NCBI RefSeq assembly: GCF_963678635.1
Contig: NW_026970714.1
Location: 1 to 55,000 of the forward strand
Direction of reading: 5' to 3'
DNA length: 55,000 nt
Source: Symsagittifera roscoffensis
Taxonomy: Eukaryota; Xenacoelomorpha; Acoela; Convolutidae
Shown here piece after piece: positions 1 to 11,760 of this stretch. The translations under genes and the position numbers were made by a program. The notes under the pieces are model-generated. The model was not told where the DNA came from, did not search any database, and worked only from the letters and a program-made list of their open reading frames with translations. Position 1 is the stretch's first letter. Each line of letters opens with the position of its first letter.

Positions 1-121
1 ACTCGCTATTCATCAACAAACTCACTCTGGTTCGACCTCAGAATCATCTACATCATCTATCCGCAATGACTCCAACAGCGCACAACGTGTTCTTAAGAAA
101 CGAATTGAAAATACCCAATAA
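1..121 (+). pseudogene. C-terminal end of an open frame cut by the window edge
   Basis: Frame 2 is open from base 2 to a TAA at 119-121, giving 39 codons rich in Ser, Thr, Gln and Asn (it contains GSTSESSTSS). The composition is that of a disordered tail. No family is recognisable, and an open frame of this length can occur by chance. It could be the tail of the same decayed coding unit as the segments just downstream. I infer only that coding debris continues beyond the left edge. Confidence 0.15.
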
Positions 122-258
122 CACACCATTATTTTAATTATTCGCCCGTCATTATCTCGACTGGTTCGAAGTAATCATCCCATCACGTTGACACACAAGA
201 ATTTTGGGTTGAAAACCTTACCTTCTCCCCTCAATTTTCATACAAATAATAACGCAGA

Positions 259-1092
259 CTAGGCCCAAAAAGCCCAATAAGTCGACAAATTTTCCTTCTC
301 CCCGAACTTTCCTTGATATCCTTCTACAGTTTTACTAACCCAATCAAAATTTCATTTGAAAAAACCATCGACGATGATGAACTCTGTGACACGAACATTC
401 ACCAACTCAATAAAGCACTACACTTAAGTAATTTTACCTACATTGGCTTATCACAAACACTCAACCGCTTCAATGTACGAAAATCAAATCGGTTTTCAAT
501 AAGACACAATGATCACACAGTGATTCGTTACATGGACGACAAACCGTATGACACTGACCCCACAGTAAACTCCCAACGAACAGAAAAATTTCATGATCAA
601 AGCTGATTCTATCTTTGACAGAGATATAGTGAAAAATTTACTCATCTAATCGACAAAGCACTTCAAAACACGAAGGAAACCATATTTTAGCAAATTCGAT
701 CACCAATAATAATAATTTTACTTTCTAGTCATTAAAGAACGTGATTTTAATTGTTCACACGAAACCATGCTTAAAACTAAACTAAAACACTTACATAGAT
801 AATGCAGATTTCTAAAACGCCATCACCCAACAGTTCGTCATCTCGAAACCTCCATCACCTCTACATGTTCAATAATTCAAAATTTACGTCACCATAATTT
901 CCTAACATCACATTTTGCTTAAAGTATACCTAGTTTCACGGCATCCTCCGCAATTATGATCCCATCAGCTATATGGATATATTTCGCCCTCTCACCGATA
1001 AATTTCCCCTAGAACACTCCCGTCCCATCATTATCCCGCCTGAAAACATCCAACTAGTTGAAATCGCCCTATTAGAAATTATCGCACTTTGA
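259..1092 (+). pseudogene. decayed coding region of unknown family
   Basis: An open frame covers 313-606 (97 codons, including KISFEKTIDDDEL and NFTYIGLSQTLNRFN) and runs open upstream to about 270. Shorter frames follow, such as YSEKFTHLIDKALQ near 625-690. A 45-codon frame at about 933-1091 contains YDPISYMDIFRPLTDKFP. Codon usage and residue mix look protein-like, but stops and frame changes separate the blocks. The best reading is one old gene or retroelement fragment. No catalytic motif was found, so no function is proposed. Confidence 0.3.
770..870 (+). repeat. partial copy of dispersed repeat R3
   Basis: The stretch with ACATAGATAATGCAGATTTC and CAACAGTTCGTCATCTCGAA matches bases 2838-2900 of the fuller R3 copy. 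It is about 100 bp long and is the shortest of three copies in the first 4.2 kb. Confidence 0.5.
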
Positions 1093-1099
1093 AACTTAA

Positions 1100-2500
1100 T
1101 CAAAATTTATATAACCTAATCCAAAACACTAGACATAAGTTTTCGCCGCACCTGAAGAAGTTAACATCATTCAAGCATTTGGAATTTTATGATCATGATA
1201 ACGCACTAAAATTGTGGTTCGAAGGCTTGCAAAACTTTTAACACAATCACACACAACCAACACTAACTTCATCAATGGATTTTTCTCAGAACCTGACCCT
1301 CAAGATATTTGAGTTTTTTTTTAAAGATTACTAATCAATTCTCACTCATTCACTCACAGTTTTTACAGTTTGTAAGTGTGTTTTATAAGTGTGTTTCACA
1401 GTTTCTTTTTAAATTTACCTAATAAATTCTCTAAAAACATTGATTAAAACAAAAACAAAAACGAAACTATAAAAAAATGCTTACTATAATTTGTACAATT
1501 GATATAAAAATGATATGTAGCAATGAAATTGAAATAATCATTTTGCTCTAAATAAGATACAAGAATAACTGAATTAGCAATGAGTAGAAATTTAGATAAC
1601 CTTTTTATGTGCGCTCTATTTCATAAATTTTTAGTTTGTTGGTTAACTCGCCCACTTTTCATGCACTCTTTCCATACAACCAAAAGTAGTTTGCCACTGT
1701 GTGTTTGTTTTAAATTGAATTGCTTGTTTCACAAACTAACTCATTACAAAATTACTGTGCTCTAACTCAACTTAAGCTTTCCTTTATCCAGTTGGAGGGA
1801 ATTAAACTCAAGCTTAAACTAATAAACGCAGCTCACTAACACCACAAAACGAGACAAACTTACAGAAAGATCGCATGGTTTTCAAAAAAGATTAAACACA
1901 GATTAAAATTGGTAAAATATTCCTTTGAACCCTGATTCAAAGACTTTTTAACATCACAAGAAAAAAAATAACACAAACCGAAAAAGGACACAACCAAAGA
2001 AACGAGCAGCAAAAGGGAGATTAAAACTTTTCGACATTCCGATTCTCCAAAGGCATTTCGATTGGTTTTGCTTACCGCAGTCACAACCCTGACAGGTTAT
2101 AAAGCATGGAACCAATATCGCAGCAAATGTAACCATTGAACAAATAACATCTCGATTTTGAACTGAGAAACACGGATCCTAGTCACTTGGCGCTTTACTA
2201 AAAGAAGTCAAACCCTGTTTCACTATTCGAGGGATGATTGAGAATGCACGTAGTCTCACTCTTTTTAACGAAAATGAGAAATTACTATTACAGTCTCCAA
2301 CCATGACACGATCCTTCAACTCATCTACAACATAAGCAATTTTTTTTTTCTTCGCGAACAACCCTTTTTCTCCATACGAAGACGGCTACTTCAAAATACA
2401 AGCAACTGCTTCTCTTCTCTCTTCACTTCTTCACTATTTTCAAAGTATCGACTCAAAGAAGAAATACAGAATTTACTCCATCCATCCTTCACCAGAACAA
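1100..2500. other. AT-rich region without supported gene
   Basis: Short open frames exist here on both strands (for example 1580-1765 plus and 1860-2136 minus), but they overlap each other in poly-A/T-rich sequence and show no domain. I see nothing that supports a gene. Confidence 0.6.
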
Positions 2501-2505
2501 ACTCT

Positions 2506-2965
2506 ACTCTAAATAAACCTGAAATTGATACATCCGTTGGTTTTTAGATTCCAAGCCAAGCCCTACTAATTTTTGCAACCACCTTTTCAATCTATACTAT
2601 AACTCACCCACCCCTGTAGTAAATCCACTTAGAGCTCTTAACACACTGCTGCTACCCTATTTTTTCCTCTTTCCAGTCATGCCCCCGATGTCACAAGAAC
2701 AAACTTAACACTTTAAAACTTTCTAAGCCACGGTTGGGTGGAACCAGTTCAGATCAACCATTATTTTATTCTAATTAATTCTTGATAAAAACCTCTGGAA
2801 AATGTTTAGATCTAACCAATCAAGATCCTAAACTAAAACATTTGCATAGATATTGCAGATTTCGCAACAGTCATCTCGCAACAGTTCGTCATCTCGAAAT
2901 TTAGGATTGGTATTAGACTAAGAAGTTGCATGAAATTCCACGGCCGAAAATAAGATAGCGTGACG
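2506..2965 (+). repeat. dispersed repeat R3, copy 1
   Basis: About 460 bp, repeated at 3567-4135 in the same orientation. Shared landmarks are AACTCTACTCTAAATA, CTTAACACACTGCTGCTACC, TTTAGATCTAACCAATCAAG and GGCCGAAAATAAGAT near the end. Identity by eye is about 75-80% with small indels. No open frame is conserved between copies, so it looks non-coding. It may be a non-autonomous element or a piece of a larger repeat. Confidence 0.7.
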
Positions 2966-3566
2966 AACGGAGCGAATGATCACATCAAACTCAATTATGC
3001 ATGTTTTTAAAACATTTCTTTTCATTTTTGCTAGTAACCAAACTTTTAAAAATCATAATAGTATACTTATAGGTTTCAAATCTAAAATTTTTTCTGCCAA
3101 ATCATCGAAGACCTAACCAGATACGATAATTAATATCTTTTATCTTATTAAATGATCAAAAATTAATAAAGTTAAATGACCAATTTTTATTAGGTTTCCT
3201 CATTTTGACCCTTTCAAAAGTTACAAGAAAGCAATAATTGCATTTAAATTGGCCAATTTTTTGATAATTTTTTGACAAAGAAAAATACCAAGCACACAAA
3301 TTTTAATGAGCTAATTGACAAAATATAACTATAAAAACCAAAATTGCTGACCCAACACCAATAAAACATTTCCCGCCTATCAACCCATCCCAAAAACCCC
3401 AGTCAACACCCATATTAAGTCAATCAAACCAACCCCAATCAGTTACTCGTATATTTTACACTATCCATCTCAGACCTCACCTCTTCTCCCCTACCCGTTT
3501 TTAGCCCCATTTTTCTTTTATGTCACAACACTTGAACTCTGAGCACTCAATGCAATTTTTTTGACA

Positions 3567-4135
3567 CCAACTCTACTCTAAATAGACCTGCTTTTGATCC
3601 ATCCGTTGATTTTTTAGGTTACGAAGCAAGCCGTACTATTTTTTGCAACACCTTTTTTAGCTTGTAGCTCACCCATCCCTGTAGTAAATTCCAGTTAAAG
3701 CTCTTAACACACTGCTGCTACCCCCATTCTTTCTCCTCTTTCGAGTCATGCACCGATGCCACAAGAACAAACTTTAAAATTTAAAACTTTTTAAGCCCCG
3801 GATGAGTGGAACCAGTTCAAAACAATCATTTACTTTATCGTAAAATTTTCTTAATAATTACCTCTGTAAAACGTTTAGATCTAACCAATCAAGATCCACA
3901 ACTAAAACTTACCAATAATAGTTTGGCTGAAACTATTCATAATTTCAGCCTGAGAAGATTAAATGTAATACAGGAAACAGTTGTTCTTTGTTGTTTCTAA
4001 ACCTCGCAACAATAGCAATACATACTAGATCTTTTGAGACTAGGAAAGAAGAGTAAGAAGAAGAGTAAGAGTAGGATCGGTATTAGCCTAAGAAGTTGCC
4101 TGAACCTATCCGGCCGAAAATAAGATTCACTCTAT
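3567..4135 (+). repeat. dispersed repeat R3, copy 2
   Basis: Same-orientation copy of the repeat at 2506-2965. It has extra sequence near 3905-4070 before the shared terminal block TAAGAAGTTGCCTGAA to GGCCGAAAATAAG. No terminal inverted repeat or target duplication could be recognised by eye. Confidence 0.7.
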
Positions 4136-4950
4136 TAGAAAGCCATATTTTTCCAAAAACTATACGTCGGCAGAAAAAATCGAAATGTTTACGTGGATGA
4201 TAAATTTTATAAGAGTAATAAAAAAAAAGTTGACAAAGTTTCAAAAATTCAAAAGTATAAGTGAAATTTTGACACAAGGATTGATTGCGGCAAGTTTATA
4301 AATAAAAAATTAAATTGACACTTACTCAGAAACAATAACCAAATGAGAGAAAAATGCACTTTTTTAAACTAAAATACAGTTGATTTTAATGTTTTCTTTG
4401 TAAAACACAATAAAATCTGAATCGGTTTTTGTCCAACAAAAAAGGGTTGGCAATCATTCTGAAGTTCATTGTTTGCATAAGATGTTGCAATCCAAACGCC
4501 AGTTTTTGAGACTTTCCCGTAACTCATTTCAATCTATGCGTACTCTTTTTTAGATCCTATGAATTATCGAAATTCTTATGTTGAGATATTTTCACTATGT
4601 GTTCCGGCAGCAGATAAAAGATAATAAATGAGATAAGTCTGAACAAGATAAGTCTCCTCTGTTCCATAAGTCTGAACAAAAATTTACACTCATGCACTCA
4701 CCTATAGCATATCAAATTATCGAGAGAATTATCTTATTAGCTCACAAAATGTTTTCAAAAAAAGGTATTTTTTAAGTAGTCACAAATCTCGATTTTAACA
4801 ATTGGTAGAAAAAAGTGATACACCAGTCTGCTAAAAACGCAACTATCGTACTTAAATTGAATAGCGAAAATTTTACTTTGAAGTTTCATTAGAAAAACTT
4901 AACGCTGCTGCTACTTTTTTAATGAAAGTTCTATCATTTTTGGTTTAGTC

Positions 4951-6666
4951 ATGACATCCAACAGCAGCTCCGACCAAGAACTGGAGGCTACAAAGAGACG
5001 CATGTTGCCCGATGAGGTGAAGGTTGATTAAAGTTTTCTGCAAATTATTCAAAAAATTTTAGAACGAATTTACTTTTTTCACGTCAGCCAACGTTAACCT
5101 TATTTTGATTTACCTTTTTTCAACACTCTGCAAAGAACAAAAGAGTACTCCACAAAATCGATGAAAATTATCGTTTTCTGAAAATACCCATTTTTAAATT
5201 ATGAAAGAGGAATAATAGCAATTGACAATTAGTTTTTCTTTCCAAATCAAGCAAATTGGTGTGTGATGATTTATCTTACGTGTTCAATGTTGTTTCTCAG
5301 TGTATTTTGTCATAGCTTTTGATGTTTGAACTCTTTTTACAGTAGGACTTTTTCCACAGGTAGACCAATTTTATATAGAAAGACAAGTATCTACTTTTAT
5401 ACAGGAAGACATGATACTAACTGGGAACTGTGACTGGGCAGCTGTGCTGAGCTCAGCCCCAACAACAGTTTGCTCTCTGGGTCATTTGATTCGTGTTTCT
5501 CTTGACCGAGATGTTTCCCTTTTATTCGAAGAAATGAGCAAAACTGATTTCAAAAAGACAAAGAACCCTCAGTCTCTCCATGCATCAATGCTTCAGATAG
5601 CTAACATGGGTTGGTCCAGCTTCAACAAGGCGAGTGAAAACATGGAAGAAATTCGATTGTTAACACTTCAAGTACCGACTTACGTCCAAGATACTGTCAA
5701 AGTAAGATCTTTTTGTTGTTCTTATTCAGTGAAATAATTGCTCCCGCACCTTTGGTTTGTGCTTGGTGTGATTTTCTAAAAGAAAAGTGTTCTTTCTTTT
5801 AAAAACCTCCTTCGATTGTTATAGTCTTTCGCTCAAAATAACTTTCAAAATAATTTATGTCATATCAGTCCTCATCTGAAAACCTGCGAAATTTGAAAAT
5901 TGACAACTCGGCTTTTTGGGACAATTACACCACCCATATTTTTTTGTTTGAAGATTGCATAAGCGTAAAATTAATCCGGCTCATTAATCTTGCAAATTCG
6001 ATTTAAGGCAGGTTATTTGCAATCGTTTTTATGATACTAGACACTTAAACTACAAAAGTATTCGTGTGATTTTGTACATAGTGTTCGCAATGCGTTTTTT
6101 TTGTAAAAAAATCAATACGAAAACTATTAATAAATAATATTTTTTTGGAGATGACCTAATAATTGAACAGTAAAAGGTAGTCGGAACATTCAAGTCTTTG
6201 CCTCAGAATGAGCAGTTTGTCGTCCTCGCCTCCGAAGAAAGGGAAGCACTTTTAATCTCGTTTTTTTTTCTTCATTTTTGATACTCATATTTTAGGAAAA
6301 TTTTAATGTCATCTGAAAATTTCTGATTTGCTGAGCTCAGATCTAACAAAAAATTTTTACCAGCAAAGTTTTTGTTCTAATTTTTGAAGAAAGTGTGGAC
6401 TGTATAACCGTTTTTTTTTCTATTTCAATCAATTTTCGTCAACCAAAATAACAGTTTTTGTGATAAACATTTCTAACCCAATAGAATAACAGCTTCATGA
6501 TTTCAAAACCGAAATAAACTTTTGCATCTATTGAAGACTTAAAAAAACCAACTTATTTTTTTTTCAGACTAATTTATGCGCATTTCAAGATCTAATTGAA
6601 AGTGATGAAAACATAACACGAGATATACAGCACGAAAAAACCATCGAATCTTCTAAACTAATATGA
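4951..6666 (+). CDS. probable three-exon host gene, unknown function
   Basis: Exons join in phase 0. Exon 1 is 4951-5016 (donor GAG|GTGAAG) or 4951-5022 (AAG|GTTGAT). Exon 2 is 5360-5701 (acceptor TTTTTCCACAG, donor AAA|GTAAGA). Exon 3 is 6568-6666 (acceptor TTTTTTTTTCAG, stop TGA 6664-6666). The product is 168 or 170 residues. It starts MTSNSSSDQELEATKRR and the middle holds DMILTGNCDWAAVLSS and NMGWSSFNKASENMEEIR, predominantly helical-looking, with no signal peptide or membrane segment. The second exon stays open across 342 bases and reads straight back from its ATG to the acceptor, which argues for a real gene. I do not recognise a family; a small subunit of a cytoplasmic complex is only a guess. 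Introns are about 340 and 866 bp. No promoter element was identified. Confidence 0.7.
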
Positions 6667-7132
6667 AAAAAGCTAATGATTTGTTAGTCTTCTTTACGAT
6701 TAAAATTTTTGCAAAGGCTGTTAGCAGTTTCGTTTCGCTGCAAAGATTCTCAGGAACCAATTTTGCCGAGCTGCTTTGGGTGATGTTTTCTAGTCTTCAG
6801 TTTGTCTTATTTGAACAGTTGAAACAGTTTGCTCAATTAGAAAGAAGCATTGTGAAACAAAAGATTATTTGAAAGCTGATATGAACAGTGAAATCACTTT
6901 TCAACAATTATTACATTTGACTTATTATTATATTAAAATATTATTATATTATTTATACGTCGTCAGAAATTTTCATCTGAACTCCGATGAAAAAAATGTA
7001 GAAGCACGAACTGCACATAGTGAAAATATTGGAAACTTTCAGACTGAGGATCTTGTTAGTGAGGTTTTTTTGATCACCGTTTTATCAAAAAAAAATCACA
7101 TCGAACTCCAGAACACTCAGTCTCAAGATTGA
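6663..7132 (+). other. open frames directly after the exon-3 stop
   Basis: An ATG at 6663 overlaps the TGA of the preceding gene and opens 69 codons to 6872 (contains AKAVSSFVSLQRFSGTNF and a Gln/Leu-rich helix). A second 87-codon frame runs 6869-7132. The first could be a frameshifted continuation of exon 3, which would extend the host protein, or simply 3' untranslated sequence. Neither frame has a recognised domain. Confidence 0.25.
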
Positions 7133-7236
7133 GTTTTTAATACGAGGTCGCAAGAAAAGCAAAAAAAGATTATAGTCAAAAATAAGTAGAGCTTTTTACA
7201 TCGAATGAGTTTTTGCAAATAAAGTGGGGTTACAAA

Positions 7237-8485
7237 TCAGCGAGATATAGCCAGCAGCAAGTGGTATGTACAAGCTAACCTTTATTTTCACTGGCCTGAA
7301 ACTCAGCAGGTTCAAATAGTGTTAGAAACATTGAAATTTAATCTAAAATTTGTAGTTTTTTCCTTCAACGCTCTTTGAAATCAACCATGAAGCTTATTTG
7401 AACGTAAAACAACTGATCCGAACGTCAAAAAAATTTCCTATCTGATTGTTATCTGTTTTTTCTTCTTCTTGTAAAAAGATATTTATTCAGACTACTCACC
7501 ACATTTGGACCATACGGACCATGTGTAGGAGTTAATGGCAGAAACAATTCTTTATTTGACACTTTTTTCAATGATTTCCCAAACAAAGCAACTGCATGCC
7601 GCTAGTTTTGTTTCCAACACTGGTCCCACTAACTGATGTATGCTACGCTAGGAAAACAAGTAACAAACCAGCATTCCATCAATTGTCAGATTGCTTGTAG
7701 TGGTCACTCGTGCTAAATTTGTAGGCCCTTCGCTGTAAAAACACTTTTATAGACAAGAACTTAACATATAATTTCGGTTTACACTGATTCTTCAACTTTC
7801 TTTCATCAATCCTTTTCGTCTTCCATCAGCATTTTAACAAAAGGACTGCAACTGGTTGACAAATTACTTTCAAGGAGTTCACTCGGAAAGCAATTATTTT
7901 TTTTTAACTTTAACGAAACTATTCAATGATATGTTCGAGACATCCAATGTCTTGATTCACGCCAAAGAAAGGAAAACAATGAACTTCTCGCAAATTCTTA
8001 CCTGAAAAAAAAAACATGAGAAATTTGATATATTGATGTGTGCTATCGAAAATCTAAAATTCAGCAATTATCCAATTTGCAGCAGATCTTGAAATCATTA
8101 CAACTTCTGGAGTCACTGATTCTTCAGGAAAAGCAATGTTTCTTTTGATGGGCTGAAAAAATATGCAACAAAAAGAGACTAGCAAAACTGGAGATCTGCT
8201 CTGATTTGTTTTAATGCACTTTAATAGCTCGAAAGATTAACATCAAAAAATAATGGACAAGAATAGACCAAATTGATTGCCGAGGTCAATTTTCGCAGAG
8301 GAAAAAATTTATACTCTCGTGAGAAAAGTTGACTTCAGTATGAAATTATTCCCGATAACTTACAAAATCATCTACTTCCAACTATTCGAGCAAAATAAAA
8401 ATGTTGACCAGCGAACAATTATTTTTTTCCTGCGCTAATCTTAGGTTCTAAGTACAATCCGGATTTCAAATGGATCTCATCAGCT
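7237..8485 (-). pseudogene. duplicated minus-strand coding unit, copy 1
   Basis: This roughly 1.25-kb stretch matches 9781-11045 in the same orientation. On the minus strand, the acceptor TTTTTCAG (CAG at 8155-8153) is followed by a 32-codon frame from 8152 to a TAG at 8054-8056. The frame starts PIKRNIAFPEESVT and ends WIIAEF. Upstream is a block ending VDDF before GTAAGT, and further upstream ADEIHLKSGLYLEPK. Copy 2 keeps equivalents of all three. A later block reads SNKELFLPL. The DEI-x-LK-x-GL pattern loosely recalls P-element/THAP9-type transposases, but this is weak. Indels break other parts, so at least this copy is probably not functional. Confidence 0.45.
8054..8152 (-). other. candidate terminal exon in copy 1
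   Basis: 33 codons including the stop, immediately after TTTTTCAG on the minus strand. The paralogous segment at 10601-10699 has exactly the same length, acceptor and stop position. Shared residues include PI-x-R-x-(I/L)AF-x-E. Confidence 0.5.
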
Positions 8486-8586
8486 TTGACCCACATGGGG
8501 AGTTTGAGAAATTATTATAAAAAGACTCTGTAAAAAAATTGCATTCCAAGCAGATTGAAAAACTACCAGTCATTATACAAAATCAG

Positions 8587-8616
8587 ACAGAACGAGAGAG
8601 AGAAAGCGATAGACAA

Positions 8617-8653
<37 letters not shown>

Positions 8654-8700
8654 AGATAGATAGAGAGAGATAGAAAGAGAGAGAATGATTTCTCTCTTTC
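8587..8700. repeat. GA microsatellite ending in a perfect hairpin
   Basis: Mostly GA dinucleotides with GATA interruptions. At the right edge GAAAGAGAGA (8673-8682) and TCTCTCTTTC (8691-8700) form a perfect 10-bp stem around an 8-base loop. It separates the two copies of the duplicated minus-strand unit. Confidence 0.9.
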
Positions 8701-8973
8701 AAAGAAGCAAAGGTCCCACAAAATGTACATCTACAGTCAACCTTCCGCCAATAACATCCAGCTCGAAAACAATAAAAGACAAATTTGGAAGGAATGTCGC
8801 CGACAGTGAAAGACTACAGGCAACGGAAAAAGCCAACGGAGACGAAGAAGAATTCGAAGACTCGCAAAGATGCTCATGACGATTGTTCAACGAAAGAGAA
8901 GACAAAAACGAGAACAATATTTGGTAGGACTGCACCAGCTGAAGAAAAATGTTCACTGGCTATTCAACAATGA
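8685..8973 (+). other. small basic/acidic open frames, doubtful
   Basis: Two overlapping plus frames: 8685-8879 (64 codons) and 8785-8973 (62 codons, rich in Lys/Arg/Glu, containing RQRKKPTETKKNSKTRK). The low-complexity purine-rich DNA next to the GA tract may be enough to keep frames open. No family is recognised. Confidence 0.15.
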
Positions 8974-9780
8974 AGGTCCACAAAATAGGTCGAGAACCTG
9001 AAAGAGGTTATTTCCACATGTTAACGAAAATTTTGTAAATTAAATTTGGCTGGTGACCTAAAAACTGTAACACAATGGCTAGCCCTTAAAAATAACAATA
9101 AAGATCAGCTGGCTAGGACGAGAAGGTGAAAACGCATAGAAATAAGGAAATCAGCCAGTTGTTACCAGGGACTTTCTATCTTTTACCGCTGTGTTATTTC
9201 TAGTCTTCTGTTACATAGTCATTTTATGACGCTCATGAGTGGGCATGTTTAAGACAATAGACCATTATGATCAGCAAACGTTTTAATGACCAATCCTCCG
9301 CTCTGGTCGTATGGCCGAGTTAGAGGCCTTTTCAAAAACTGTCTGGTTTTATACAAACTGGAGTTTCGGACGCTCTGACTATTTCAGTTTATCTTTTTAA
9401 TTTAGTTATGCCAGGAAAATCTGGGTGTCGGAGTTATAAGTGGTAGGGCACGAGCCCTTATCAACCAATGCTCTGTTGCCAGAAACAACTAAAGAAAAAC
9501 CAAAAAACTAAAAAAAAATAGTGTAAAACAAGAAAAAGCCAAAAAAGACCAAAAATAGATAAAAACGTAAATAACAGTTTGTATATTTTTCCAGACGAGA
9601 TGTGGTTTGGTTTTTCTATCGATTTTTTTAGGATTAGCCTGGTGTTTGTATGCATATAACAATATGGAAAGGAACAAATATATTGGTTGCTAGTTATGAA
9701 ATATTAATTGTTTTCTCTTGCGATTCGAAAGTATGTTGTTCAAAATATCAAAAAGGACCCCTGATCTTCTGAATATAATT
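8974..9780. other. spacer between duplicated units, no gene supported
   Basis: AT-rich. It contains a short tRNA-like stretch at 9304-9380 (see rejected items) and low-complexity sequence at 9480-9660 whose minus-strand frames are hydrophobic only because of poly-A runs. Nothing else is supported. Confidence 0.6.
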
Positions 9781-11045
9781 CACCGAGTTATGGCAAGGAG
9801 CATGTGGCATCTACAGGGTTGCCTTTACTTGCTTTTGCTCGAAACTCAGTAGGTCCCAAAATTGTTAGATACATTGAAAACTAGCTTGAAAATTGCAGTT
9901 TTGCCACAACGCATTTGGAAAACAATCCTGATATCCATTTGACTGCAAAAAGAGCTTATCTGAAAAACTCTGACCGTCAAAACGATTTTTTATCCGCATT
10001 TTCTCTCTTTTTGTTTGTTGAAAAATTGAAATAACCTAAGACATAGGTTTTAACGTAATACCGTAAGACTTAGGTTTCAAGGGCACAGACATTTCTTCAT
10101 TGGACAAACTTTCAACGATTCCCAAAATAAAACGACTGCATTCAACTCTACAGGATACCGCTTTTTTTACTACATTCGTCCCATTAACTGCTATAAGCCA
10201 CCATTAACTGCGAAAGGTAACAGCAGTCTTATTGGTCATTCGAGTGATCAAAATGTTAACTGTTTAACAAGAAACGTATCAGGATTCCAACAAATATCAG
10301 AATGCTGAGTCGTGGTCAGTCCTGTTAGATTTAGATGCATTTCGATAAAAACACTCTTTTAGATAAAAAACTAACATATATTTTCTGATCATAGTGACTA
10401 TCCTATTTTCTATTATCAATCTTTCTCCTTTTTCTTCTAACAACTGAAAAGGAATACAGCTGGTTGGCAAATTACTTGCATGTAAGCCATTGGGTATGCA
10501 CTAACAATTTTAAACCTCAATCAAATTATTCAAAGGCTTGAATATAGAATTTTGCAAATTATCTGGACCACAATCTTTATTGGGTTGCAGAGTTGAAAAC
10601 CTACATTTCAAAAAATATCCATCCAGCAGTAGACATTGACTTCATTACAAATCCGGTAATCACTGCGCCCTCAACAAAAGCAAGTTTTCTTATGATTGGC
10701 TGAAAAAAGCAACATTAAACGATTAGCAAAAATGGAGACTCAACTCTAAGTTTACTCTTATGCACTTAGATAATTAACTCAAAACGAGAATACTAACATC
10801 AAAATGTCGACCAGATTAGAACAAATTGATTGCGACAGGCAAAAGTGTGCAAAGGCAAGAAAATTTTACACTATCTGGAGAGAGTTGACGTTTGTAATAA
10901 AATTTTTTTCTGATGACTGACAAAATCATCTACCTTTAACAAATCGAGCATATCAAATTGCTAGCCAACGAAAGAGTAGTTTATCTCTTGAGCTAGTCTT
11001 AGACCCAAACGTCAAACCGGAGCTCAAATTTATCTCACAAATAAC
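9781..11045 (-). pseudogene. duplicated minus-strand coding unit, copy 2
   Basis: Direct-oriented paralog of 7237-8485, about 2.55 kb away. The minus strand keeps the TTTTTCAG acceptor (CAG at 10702-10700) and a 32-codon frame 10699-10601 starting PIIRKLAFVEGAV and ending WIFFEM. Upstream the block LLKVDDF precedes GTCAGT, a weaker donor than in copy 1, and EINLSSGLTFGSK aligns with the DEIHLKSGL block. Further down, VESLSNEEMSVPL aligns with the SNKELFLPL block of copy 1 and stays open where copy 1 is frameshifted. Amino-acid similarity with many silent or conservative changes suggests coding constraint after duplication, though both copies now look damaged. Confidence 0.45.
10601..10699 (-). 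other. candidate terminal exon in copy 2
   Basis: 33 codons including stop, aligned end to end with 8054-8152. It has the same acceptor and the same stop position, but diverged residues. Confidence 0.5.
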
Positions 11046-11099
11046 GTTGCCAAATAATTTATCAAAGTAATAGATACCAAAACAGTGCACTAAAACTAA

Positions 11100-11760
11100 A
11101 ACCAAAACAAAGCAAGCCTAAAGTTATGAAAAAACAAAACTATCTAGGACTTATGCTGAAATCAAAAATGGTCAAAGATTTGATGTCGAAAATATTGTCA
11201 TTGCAATCAATCGAAAGATCAATCTTGACAACTTCATAAAAGCTTCGACACCAATTTAAAAAAGTATCTCATTATGAATGCCTTATGGAGAAAGTATTAC
11301 CTTTCAGGTTCCTCAGACTCCCAGTATTTTAGTTTAAAGAGGAACGGGCTAGAATTTGGTTATAAACAACCCGTAAAATCCATCGCACATCAGAACGTCT
11401 AATCTCCGACTACCCTGTTGATATCCCCGCGGAACATGGACGATTTCTATCTACTTTGACATCATTCACTGTCAGGTTGTGGTTGAAACCAAATTACCGT
11501 CGCATGGAGTTGTTGATAAAACTCGACGTATGAAAGAAGGATATAGAGCCAAGTTATAGCAAAAACTTCATCAACATACAAAAAACTCCTCGTTTATCAT
11601 ATCAAGTACATTTTGGTAAATCTTTGAACAGAAATAGAAAGGTACAATTTGTAGACTGGTACAATGAGCTAGAGAAGGAGAAAAGTTTGTTTTGAGTCTT
11701 AAATCTCAAAAAAAGAAGTTCTAATAACGAACTAAGAGTATTAGTACCATAATCAAGCTA
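11100..11760 (+). pseudogene. decayed plus-strand coding relic
   Basis: Several frames are protein-like in sequence order: MVKDLMSKILSLQSIERS near 11170-11230, SERLISDYPVDIPAEHGRF near 11394-11450, and VQFVDWYNELEKEKSLF near 11645-11695. Frame changes and stops separate them. The order and spacing suggest one former open frame, probably retroelement-derived, but no diagnostic motif is present. It is not similar to the GYP or copia elements here. Confidence 0.3.

Noticed and set aside
9304-9380. tRNA-like stretch with TATGGCCGAGTTAGAGGCC (A-box-like) and GAGTTTCGGACGC (weak B-box-like)
   Set aside because: The acceptor arms do not pair, the B box is poor and no anticodon stem can be drawn with confidence. 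At best it is a relic of a tRNA-derived SINE.
9461-9677. Hydrophobic minus-strand frames resembling membrane proteins
   Set aside because: They arise from poly-A/T-rich DNA and overlap each other in two frames; no start context or conservation.
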